The position numbers and the translations under genes are program-made. A DNA stretch of 64,000 nt from Proales similis (taxonomy: Eukaryota > Rotifera > Eurotatoria > Ploima > Proalidae), in contig JAGVRJ010000008.1 of NCBI GenBank assembly GCA_019059635.1, positions 1 through 64,000 on the forward strand. Reading direction: 5' to 3'. Below the pieces are notes generated by a model that saw only the letters and a list, made by a program, of their open reading frames with translations, searched no databases and was not told where the DNA came from. Below are positions 14,900 to 24,000 of this stretch, in pieces (position 1 is the stretch's first letter; the number at the start of each line of letters is the position of its first letter).

Positions 14900-15028
14900 C
14901 TAAGCGAACCGATAGCCCAGAATTCGCCGCAGTCTTGTTCGATATTTTAATGCTCGCCTTTCTTCAAAAGAATTAAGCTCTGTAGGATATCCATCTTCAT
15001 CTTGAGCGACGTCTTTTTGATTTTCCAT
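14900..15028 (-). CDS. possible 42-residue small protein
   Basis: Unrecognised. The frame runs ATG 15028-15026 to TAG 14902-14900, with composition typical of a small basic protein: an acidic first half (DVAQDEDGYP) and a strongly basic end (RALKYRTRLRRILGYRFA). The frame stays open upstream of the ATG to about 15085, so a 5' exon may exist, but I found no convincing donor between here and the K2P stop. It lies 200 bp downstream of the K2P gene on the same strand. Confidence 0.3.
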   Translation of the reverse strand: MENQKDVAQDEDGYPTELNSFEERRALKYRTRLRRILGYRFA

Positions 15029-15226
15029 CTGCTCTTGCCGAATGACAGGGCGGTTATTCAAGATGTCTTTGCCTTTCTTTATAGTTGATCATGCTATAAA
15101 TGGGCTTTTTGCGGACTATCCACGAGGTTTCGAGCTTTTTATTCTCAACCAACTATTAAAAATTAAATAAAAAAAGGTTCGAATTCGCCAGATAGTATAA
15201 TAATCACATAGATTTCGATTCTTTAA

Positions 15227-16926
15227 TTAAAGACCTATACGCTTAGCAAACGATTTAATTTTGTATTTTAGCTGATTACTCATAAGGTTAATGCACATAG
15301 CAATAAGTATAAGTCCAACGAAAATATAAAGCGCTGAAATGTAACTGTGGTTTTCATAACCGTCTTTACTTAATAGTGTCGAACCCGGAACGATATCTCC
15401 AAATCCAATTGTTGTCAAGGTCACAAAACAAAAATAAAGGGCGTCAATCTTCCGCAAACTTTCGTATGAGCTGAAGATGAACATGCCGCAAACTAAATAA
15501 GTTGGCATGATTATCAGGGAGGTCATAAGTGGAACACCCGGATCCTTTTGCTTGTTAACTTGAATCTGTTGATATAATAGTTTAAGTTCTCGATGCTCAT
15601 TTTCCCTAGTAGTAGTTTTAAGATCAGAAGATATTCGTCTTCTTTTGGACCTTTGATCGCTATGCTCGGAAATTTCTCTTTGATTCTTTTCAATGTGATT
15701 TTCAGATTCACTATTTTTGATGCTCTCAAATAGTCCACCAATAAGGTAATCAGAGCGTCTGAAGAATTGATGATCTTCATATGAACACATTTGATCGTTA
15801 TCATCATCACCAATTACAAATTTGAGCCGATTCTGCTCAGAATATTTATCATCTTTGATTTCTTCAATTTTAAGTAGATGATCCATTCGGAAAAGAGCTT
15901 CTTGGGCTTTTTCTTCCATTTTATTATGTTCCTCAATTTTGGTTTTGATTTTAAGCATGAATTCGTCACTAAGCTCAAAACTTCGAATTCCAATTTGAAT
16001 CGAAGTTGGAACTTCAACTTTTTTAGCAGTTTTGTTATGACTTTCGGGTATTTTATTTTGGTTATTATTTTGGCTTATCATCTTTGATGTCTCCTTTGTT
16101 GTTTTCTTTTCATCTTCTTCAGATATAATCGGTAATGGGCTTCTTAAAAGAGCGCTGGGGTCTGATTGAAGGTTTTTCAGGGATTTCTTTAGCCTTTTAA
16201 GACGCTGCCTTTTTTTAATAGCATCCCATCGCATATAAATAACTTTGAAAAGGCTGGCTGTAGAAGAGCCTGTATTTGCCAAAAATAGCATCATTAGTGG
16301 TATTCCGATAGAACTGTAAACTATGGTAAACGCTTTGCCCAGTCTTGTCCGGCATGTTACATTTCCGTACCCTAGTTAAAAATCTTTTTTATTTTTGATG
16401 GCTAATTTTTGATTTTTGTTTACCTATTGTTGATACAAGAGTAACACAGTAGAAAACTGAGCCAAGAAAATCCCATTGAGGGGTCATGTGTCCGGTTAAT
16501 GTTCGATTCAGTGTTGCATTCGTGTAGAAATTGCGAAATTCACTTAAATTCTGTGTCAAATAGGCGTTTGAGGAAAACATCTCTTTCTTACTTGATTTCG
16601 GTTTTTAGAAAAAGATAAAAGCTATCATCTTTTATCCGAGTTGAATTGATTTCGATTTGATAATAAATCCTCTTGAGCATGCTTTCAAGCATTAAAGAAC
16701 TTAGTTCTAATGATTCCCTTTCATATTCAGATTCAATAAATTCAAATATGAGACCTCCAGCAATCACGTAACCCATCATCACTATTGCAAGACCAACACG
16801 TGATATCATAAAATGAATAAATTTTCGAAAAAATTTTAAGCAGCATCTTTGGTTGCACCAGTGATTACGCTCAGTCATTCCAAGCTCGGGTAAACTTATG
16901 TCAAAGTTTTTACAAGTCGTTTCCAT
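15227..16926 (-). CDS. two-pore-domain (K2P/TWIK-like) potassium channel
   Basis: Background K+ channel subunit. Exons 16926-16592, 16542-16424 and 16371-15227; introns 49 and 52 bp; 532 residues. TM1 is near residues 40-60 (IVMMGYVIAGGLIFEF). The first pore, TLVSTIGYGN, is split by the second intron; the second pore is TLTTIGFGD. The M1-P1 loop carries NSTR, NATL and NRTL glycosylation sites. The cytoplasmic loop between M2 and M3 is unusually long (about 200 residues) and highly charged, whereas K2P M2-M3 loops are usually short and the C-tail long. Here the C-tail is short, ending KSFAKRIGL. The subfamily (TWIK, TREK, TASK) cannot be assigned by eye. Confidence 0.9.
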
Positions 16927-17551
16927 AGCTATGATGAGTTATTTTTTTATCTAACTCGGATCTGTAAAAGATTTTTTAGCCCTCAATTATCATAAACGTG
17001 ATATATCAATCGAGCAAATAAAAATTCTTGTAGATATCTAAAATTAATAAAAATCTAACATTCGCCTCGTGAATAAATGCCTCCTACTGAATTAAGTCGG
17101 CCAATAGAAAGAGCTCTATAGGAGGTGTCTGACAGACTCTGAACTATCTATATATAAGACTGATCGATTATTCAGTTTATAAAGGCACATATGCTTGCCA
17201 TCTGACCATTCGAGAGTAATTAGGCTCAATTCAATTACGCAAGTTAGTTTAAATAAATAAATCATAACGATCAACGATTCATTGCTGCCTCTTGGATAAT
17301 AGGTTAAGCATCATTGCAAGATCGTTCAAGATTCGATTAGCTGCATCTCTTGGCTAAACAAATCGCTTATTTACGTAACCCGAGGTGAATTTGCCTAGAC
17401 TATTTCAATCAAAGGATAATGTTTTCCTATTATGCCGATTTATCGTCTATCGGAGCTAGAGTTTGATGGCATCCTCATCTAATGTTTACATAATTAATGA
17501 TCATTGGAATTAGCTCACAAGGCCTACATTTTATAGCAACGAAAGTTAAAC
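16927..17551. other. divergent intergenic region
   Basis: 625 bp, AT-rich, between the divergent starts of the K2P channel and the secreted Cys-rich gene. It should contain both promoters. No gene or repeat seen. Confidence 0.5.
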
Positions 17552-18289
17552 ATGCGCAGGTTATTTTTCAATATTCTTGCCACTTTTTGGACCCTTATTT
17601 ACTCTAGTGTCTCATCTAAAAAGTTTGAACCAGCTACTGCTCTTCTGAATGGTTATCCAGAGGATGATAATTATTTTTGCACAACCTGGGCAAATACAAC
17701 TCAATACTGGATATTACGAAACAAAAAATGTTTACGGCCACTCACTAGCAGGCAAACATATTCTGATGCTATGAAAGAATGCTTAAGGGATTCAAATGGC
17801 CAAGGTCGACTTATTCATCACCATGAAATTATGTTTCTCTTGGAAAATCATCAAGATATAACTATTGGTCTTGATATCCACAAACTTTTCATCCGGGCTT
17901 CCTCAGAAAATCAGAACGCCATGATAGCTGATCGAAATCATGACTTGAAGATTTGGCTTTGGGATAGTCAATACTCAGGTCGGAACTGTGAGAATGAAAA
18001 TCATGCACCGTTTTTCAAACTTGAGCCAACACAATGCCGAAACGGATGTGTTGGATGCGCTTCGAATAAGGAAATATTCACGACTATATGTGTGAAACCG
18101 TGTAGTTGGAAAGTGAGCTTTAACTCATTCTGCAACACTCAAAATTTAACGGAACTCAGGATTGCAAATAATCTTTATCACGAAAATCAGAACTTGCTCT
18201 TCATATGCCAGGGTCAACTTCAATGTTTAGATTATGGTTGCAAATGTAAGCATGGCAAAAAGCTGATCAATCATATCCGATGTGTTTGA
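17552..18289 (+). CDS. secreted Cys-rich protein, possibly C-type-lectin-like
   Basis: 245 residues, single exon, ATG 17552. The N-terminus is a likely signal peptide (FFNILATFWTLIYSSVSS). The mature part has many cysteines (NKKCLRPL, KECLRD, RNGCVGCASN, CIC-type spacing at the C-terminus: CLDYGCKCKHGKK). The stretch TYSDAMKECL followed by a later WLWDS resembles the start and core of a C-type lectin domain, but the match is weak and calcium-binding motifs are not evident. No membrane anchor. Secreted is well supported; the fold is a guess. Confidence 0.7.
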   Translation: MRRLFFNILATFWTLIYSSVSSKKFEPATALLNGYPEDDNYFCTTWANTTQYWILRNKKCLRPLTSRQTYSDAMKECLRDSNGQGRLIHHHEIMFLLENHQDITIGLDIHKLFIRASSENQNAMIADRNHDLKIWLWDSQYSGRNCENENHAPFFKLEPTQCRNGCVGCASNKEIFTTICVKPCSWKVSFNSFCNTQNLTELRIANNLYHENQNLLFICQGQLQCLDYGCKCKHGKKLINHIRCV

Positions 18290-18517
18290 CTTGTGCGTTA
18301 TTTAAATAAATGCTTAATCATATCTTAAAAAATCTTGCTCTTTCTTGAGATTTCGTGAAAATCAACTTCTTTTATGATTAAGTAATGACTTGATTTAACA
18401 ATATTTGAGCTTTTGTATACAATAATTTCTCATGACTTTTTTACCTAATGAATGGTTTTATTTGCAATCCAACTCTCGTATTAAGTTCCAATTGGTGTAT
18501 TATGCATAAAGAGGAAA

Positions 18518-19113
18518 ATGAGAACAGCTACTTTAGGAAAGATTGCTGTTGGATTTAGCTTGCCCCTTGTAGGTGTGCTGTTTCTACGTAGAAAACAAGT
18601 ATCGAGTAAGTTGAACTGCTTTAATTCGTTAATGATGTTAACAAAAAAGACAACTATGTATTAGCTAGATATTAACTATGAAATTTCTTAATATTTTTCA
18701 CCTTTAAGAACAGTTCGCTGGTCAACCTTATTTCGAGAGCGCTTTGGTTTTAACCCAAGGTTATCAGCCAATTAAGGAGAAACTCGGAGAACCACTTGCT
18801 TTCGGTCGGATCGACATATCAGATCCTTTTAATCGACAAGATTTAGAAACTGCACAGGTGATTACTAGTATCTCTCATATTAACAGCGTTCTATTTATAA
18901 ATTCAAAAGGTTAAGATTCCAATTCATGGGAGCAAAAGTTCGGCAACTCTAATGGTTTTTGCTAAAGCTTTGGAAGGAAGGCAAGTCCAATTTTATTCTT
19001 AATTTTGTTTCGGCAAGGTAATGGTTGATAATAGATGGAACGTGGAGACCCTCGAAATAGAAACTAATCAAAATCGCTACAAATTTTTTGATGCTAAATT
19101 AATAAAGAAATAA
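18518..19113 (+). CDS. COA1: COA1 cytochrome c oxidase assembly factor
   Basis: Mitochondrial inner-membrane protein of the TIM21/COA1 family, needed for early complex IV assembly. Exons 18518-18605, 18709-18857, 18910-18980 and 19035-19113; 128 residues. An N-terminal hydrophobic segment (IAVGFSLPLVGVLFL) followed by RRK fits a membrane anchor. The core reads LGEPLAFGRIDISDPFNRQD, then KIPIHGSKSSATLMV, matching the COA1 pattern of LG-P and KIPVSG-K. The third intron (18981-19034) begins GC (gcaagt) and ends AG; using it joins GGA-AG to A-TGG and restores the conserved RW. Lies just upstream of the HRI kinase gene on the same strand. Confidence 0.85.
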
Positions 19114-19241
19114 GTTTGCTTAAGAGCGATTAAAAACGATTAGCAAATTTAATATTGGTGTTTTCCACATTGCAGATTTAATCTTCTGTTAAGCAAGCGC
19201 GAATTTAATAAATCGCGATATATGTGTATAAATATAGGAAA

Positions 19242-22200
19242 ATGGATGCAGATTCAAAATCGAGTCAAGTTGATCAAGAAAAGATTGCTGGATCAGCATT
19301 AATGTTATGGAACGATGGCAATCATCAAGAAATTTTAAAAACTAGCCGAAAGCCTCGAATCAGATTTGATCACCATGTTTTCGTCCTCAGCTTATTGGAG
19401 TACATTTGCAGTTTACTTAATCCTAACAATCCCGATAGTGCAAATTTACAATTTAGAGGTGAGAATTTATTAATTATATTGCGACGAGAGTGTTATTAGG
19501 GACTGAAATAGCAAAACATTTAAAAAATAAGCTTAATTGTAGTCAGGGATGTGCATTATTTTGTATTCTTTGTTCTCGTGTCTTTCTGATGACGCACTGC
19601 AGCACAAAACACAACTCAGTATAGAGGCAATGCAGGCCAATGTCGTTGCAGCTGTAGCCAACCAAAATGAAGCACCAAGTCGATGAATATGATTTAGGGG
19701 CTGGTTGTATTCCATTAATGCTTGTTCGATTGGCATTCGATTGCTTGGCGTGATTGAAGAAGGACCTTGAATGTACCAGTCAAAAATGAAGCACAATAGA
19801 CCAATTGATGAGAGTAGAAAGGCTAGCGACTGGAAAAAGCCATGGAACCAATAAGGACAATGTTGACAGCTCTTATGAGCACACAATATAAAGAAGAGAG
19901 AACAAAGGGCGAATAGCTCGAAAAGGAGAGCAGATGGAAATGCAATAGAAGCGATCAGTTGAAGATGGTAGTCCATATTCAGATTGAGTTGAATTTCATT
20001 GGCGTATTCAGGTTCTAGGAGATTTTCGACTTGAGAAGGTGCTGTGCGCGCTCCTTTGAAATCAAAAAAGAATTGAAAACAGTTAAACTCAGTATCAAAT
20101 CTGTATCGTCCCAGCTTGAACATTAGAACTTGCGTATGATTGCTTCGATTGTTTTCAGTAAAATTTCCCATCTTCATCCACTGTGGAAGAAAGCATTCGG
20201 AGTCAAGCTCGTCAGAAAGATTCATGCAATTAGGAATTCTATCGCATTTGTTCCAATGAGGCCAGCAACGTCCGTCACATCGAAAACCTCCGGTAGTAGA
20301 AAAATGACATGCGTCACAGTCTAATTCGTCGCTTTGATCTAAGCAATCAGTGATTCCATCGCATCGAGACCCTTCTAGACATAAACCGTTTAACCTGCAG
20401 CGTACCATTCCTATTCCGCAATTCTGCATCTCAGAATCTACATCGGGTTGTTTGTATGCACCAAAGTGAAATTCTCCAGGGATAGCTTGCTTGTAATTCG
20501 ACTGGTTCAGGTTTCGAATGCTTATCCACAACGGTATTGATTCGAACTGGATACAGCTGGAAAACAAGCTTTTGTAACGTATTAAAGGCCACAATTTGGA
20601 CAGCATTATAAAATCGGTTTCATTTAGATGAATATTAGAGGATCTCGGCCAATTTGTTTGTAATGGGCTCTCGAATACTGTGAGATAATCACGTTGTTCA
20701 ACTTGCAGTGTATCCCACGCATTTTGATCTATAGTGACCCACCAACGTCCGGTGATGCATAGAATGAGGCATGTTGTAGCGGCAACTGCTGCAAGAGACA
20801 GCGTTAATGCTCTCAAGAAATCTTTTCTCATTGTGTTAGTGTTTTTAGATACAATCCTTGAATTAAGCATCACATTCCATCTAATCTATGATGGTGGTGT
20901 GCTCCGCCCGCAGAGTCAATAAACGCACCGCCCACCCTCGATGACCGTTTCTTATTTAGTCACCAGGCTAATCCTTCATTATAATCACGCCCATTAGGAA
21001 CAGTTAACATAATCATCATTTAGTAAAGTTGATAATGACTATTCACTAGTTATCCTTTAGACCTTTAGAAGAGGGACCTAATCACAAAAGTGGCTGCGAC
21101 ACTCTCGCTCGCTAATACCTTTACCAAGCCCTCGTAATAAGACTCTCTATTTTGTAGAAATTCATTCCAAATTCATTCTGAACGGAATGCTAACACCAAA
21201 TACTGATATAGATCTTTTGAGACCACTCCGTTTCCAATACATGAAAATATTGCATGTTCTTTTCAATCAACACCGCTTTATTCCATCTTCTATAGTCTAT
21301 AACAAGGCCGAACAGAGTAGTCATTCAATTTTAGAAAAAAAACAAGCGGATAGCTTTTGCTTGGTGCCTTATCGCACACAGTCTAATTTGGCCCTAAATA
21401 GAATTTTCTCTCGTTATAACAGTGAATATGAGGAGCAGAATAAGCTAGGTAATGGTGGATTCGGTACTGTCTATCGGGTTAAAAATCTTATCGATGGCAA
21501 CGAATACGCAATTAAAAAAATTGATTTTAATTTCCATTCAGCCAAATTTTGTCAAAAGGTAGGCAAAATTTAATTTTTGATTCCGATTCTCATCTTTCAT
21601 GATTTAAGACTTTACAAGAAACGCGTCTGTTTTCGAGACTCAAACATGAAAACGTTGTCCGCTATTTTAATTCTTGGATTGAATATGGGGTTGGTCAGTC
21701 ATTTAACGAAGATAATTCAACCGACGCAAGTCTGGAATCTGTAGGAGGAAATTTCAATTCAGATCCCGGGTCTAGCATAGTTTTTGAAGAAGAAGCCCCA
21801 ACCTCTCACAAAAGACTCCAACCAACCACTGAAAAAAGCAGCAGACTTATTGAAGAAACAAGCTCTGGAAACAGAGGAAATAAGCTGTTTTCTTTCTGTA
21901 ACGGTGAAAACGAATGTGACAGTTTATCATCTAGTGATGAAAACGAAGATGATCAAGATGAATCAAGACCTGTTTCCCTTTTCATCCAAATGGAATTATG
22001 TGATCTCACACTCAAGTCTTGGCTTAAGCAGCGAAATGGTGTAAAACCTAAAATGAAGAGAGACTGTGAAACAGCTTTAGGAATATTTCGTCAGATTCTT
22101 TCCGGTGTAGACTACATCCATTCAAAAAACATCATTCATAGAGATCTCAAGGTGACTAATTGTCTTCTAAACTTTTGGTATTTCTTAAATCTTATTGCCT

Positions 22201-22917
22201 ATCAGCCCGGAAATATTTTCTTATTACGTCAAGGAATGCGAGTCAAAATTGGCGACTTTGGTTTAGCTTGTTATGACGGGCAGCGTCCAAATAATTCCTC
22301 GGAAAAACTTGTTCTTCCCAAGATAAGAGAACATACGAAAGCAGTAGGAACTTCGCTTTATGCCTCACCAGAGCAATTGCGAGGAGATGGTTATGGATTA
22401 AAGGTTGGATCAATTATCTGATTTGTCTGTATGCTTTCATGGTTCATACGCCTTCTTTAAAGAGTGATATGTACAGTATCGGAATTATTCTTTTTGAACT
22501 TTTTTGCTCGTGGCACACAGAAATGGAACGTTTAGACAAGATAAATAAAGTGCGCAAGAATTTAGTTTTTCCGATAGAAATTCGAAATGGAAATATAGAT
22601 GTTGTAAGTTAAAATGATTTGATGCTATTCGCTCACCTTTAGAAAAAAACTTGGTTAAATTAAGTGTGGAATGGTAGAAAGTTTACTTGATTCTGATCCA
22701 GAGAAAAGGCCAAGTGCATTTGATTTAATGTCTCGAGAGGTTTTAATGAGTAAAGACGAGGTAAGTGGTTTAATTCAAGACTTCTGGTATTAAAAAATAA
22801 AATCATTCGTTAATTTAGTTAATAGAAAGTTTGCGTCGTCAGTTAGCTATAAAAGAGCGTGAGATTCAAGAGCTAAAAAAACACATCAAAGACCAAAAAT
22901 TTGAAAATTATGAATAA
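19242..22917 (+). CDS. EIF2AK1: HRI-type eIF2-alpha kinase
   Basis: Stress kinase that phosphorylates eIF2-alpha. Exons 19242-19458, 21212-21558, 21609-22151, 22206-22403, 22463-22603, 22665-22760 and 22819-22917; 546 residues. The N-terminal HHVFVLSLLEYICSLLNPNN matches the HRI N-terminal domain, which PERK, PKR and GCN2 lack. The kinase has GNGGFGTVY, AIKK, HRDLK, KIGDFGLAC and GTSLYASPEQL, so it should be active. It has an acidic insert (SSSDENEDDQDES) and a C-terminal coiled coil (KEREIQELKKHI), both HRI features. Intron 1 is 1753 bp, by far the longest resolved here, and contains a complete antisense gene. An AATAAA overlaps the stop codon. Confidence 0.9.
19533..20870 (-). CDS. four-TM protein with LDL-receptor class A modules, nested in an intron
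   Basis: 445 residues, single exon, ATG 20870-20868. TM1 is at about residues 19-41. A long extracellular loop follows with two LDLa-like modules at about 143-227: CRLNGLCLEGSRCDGITDC then LDQSDELDC; FRCDGRCWPHWNKCDRIPNC then LSDELDSEC. Each keeps the acidic calcium-binding end (DxSDE). Three more hydrophobic segments occur at about 285-430. This layout (TM, loop with LDLa, three TM) resembles claudin/PMP22-type four-TM proteins carrying LDLa, but I cannot assign an ortholog. The gene is antisense and entirely within intron 1 (19459-21211) of the HRI kinase. Confidence 0.8.
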   Translation of the reverse strand: MLNSRIVSKNTNTMRKDFLRALTLSLAAVAATTCLILCITGRWWVTIDQNAWDTLQVEQRDYLTVFESPLQTNWPRSSNIHLNETDFIMLSKLWPLIRYKSLFSSCIQFESIPLWISIRNLNQSNYKQAIPGEFHFGAYKQPDVDSEMQNCGIGMVRCRLNGLCLEGSRCDGITDCLDQSDELDCDACHFSTTGGFRCDGRCWPHWNKCDRIPNCMNLSDELDSECFLPQWMKMGNFTENNRSNHTQVLMFKLGRYRFDTEFNCFQFFFDFKGARTAPSQVENLLEPEYANEIQLNLNMDYHLQLIASIAFPSALLFELFALCSLFFILCAHKSCQHCPYWFHGFFQSLAFLLSSIGLLCFIFDWYIQGPSSITPSNRMPIEQALMEYNQPLNHIHRLGASFWLATAATTLACIASILSCVLCCSASSERHENKEYKIMHIPDYN

Positions 22918-22973
22918 AAATCATTATAACCAAATGATGTTGTTTGCTAATCATAATCCTTTGAAATCGGCTC

Positions 22974-23339
22974 TTAAAAATAGACAAAAAGAAAAGAATA
23001 TGGTTTTGAATTCATACTTAATTCTATACCAAGAATAGCGGGAATAAACCAACCGTCAACAAAATCTTTCAATCCATTTCTTCCTTGAAGAAAGAAAGAC
23101 GAAGCGCCTAATCCGATTTTGTAACTTAAGTGACCGCATACCCTATAAATGGCTTACTATAATACAAATGTAAATCGTAAAATTCTTCTTCAACATTTAG
23201 TTCGGAATCTACATTGATTTGGTTTTTATTTACCCCCTTCTTGCTCTTTTGGTTACAACTGCCTTCTAACTTTTTAATTTTGGTTTCTATAGCTACCTTT
23301 TGGTGCTACGGTCTCATATTGGAAGGGATTCCTTGGCAT
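22974..23339 (-). CDS. possible small protein with two 40-bp introns
   Basis: Unrecognised. A model of three exons (23339-23310, 23269-23166, 23124-22974) with GT-AG introns of 40 and 41 bp gives 94 residues starting MPRNPFQYET. A charged middle (NVDSELNVEEEF) is followed by a hydrophobic second half (YKIGLGASSFFLQGRN, FVDGWFIPAILGIEL). Residue composition looks coding and each intron restores the frame, but several free choices were made, so it could be chance. Convergent with HRI, 56 bp away. Confidence 0.35.
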
Positions 23340-24000
23340 AATTTTCACCTTGCTGCTTCTTCAAGCCCTTATTTGCTTGAAGAAAACATTAAAATGATTG
23401 CATAATGCGCCGCCAAACGCCATTTCAAGCTGAAAACTTCTAATCCGAATTATTCTGAACTAAATTTTTTGGTGACTTGTTAAATCTTTCCATGGAGATC
23501 TCGTGGAAAAACCGCTTGTCACAATTATTTCGAATCAAAATAAATGCCCCTTAGTTGCACTGATGAATACACTATTCAATTTGATTGAGTATAAACTAAT
23601 TAGAAGGTTTGCTACATAGCGATCGCGTCTGAGTTATTAACCAAAAGTTCTCGCAACAAGCAAAATTTCGGGATGTGCATCTATTTGCATGAATTAAAAG
23701 TATTTTATTAATGTGATGTGTGCCTAGGATCATTCCTCAGATGTGCGATTGTCGAAGCCTTAAAAGTCTTTGTCTGAATAAAGTGGGAAAACTAGATGGA
23801 GCTGAATCTCGAAGCACGGTGTTTACTTACTTTCTCAATCCAATCAATTGAATCACTTTTGCTCATTTGTTTGTTGTGCATGCGAATATATTCGAGAATC
23901 GCAAATTTGGGGCATCACTCTGTCTAAGCTTGAAATTCCACTACCTGATTATTTTGTAAATTCGCTTTCGTAAGAATCATTTCAAGTATATTTTAAGATA
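23340..24000. other. intergenic region upstream of NPH3-like gene
   Basis: 660 bp, AT-rich, presumably the promoter and 5' UTR of the BTB gene. No repeats or coding frames that I trust. Confidence 0.45.

Noticed and set aside
15176-15190. tRNA B-box-like word ggttcgaattc
   Set aside because: No A box or cloverleaf can be built around it.
23126-23296. Apparent frameshift in a minus-strand coding fragment
   Set aside because: A 41-bp GT-AG intron joins the two frames in phase, so a frameshift is not needed.
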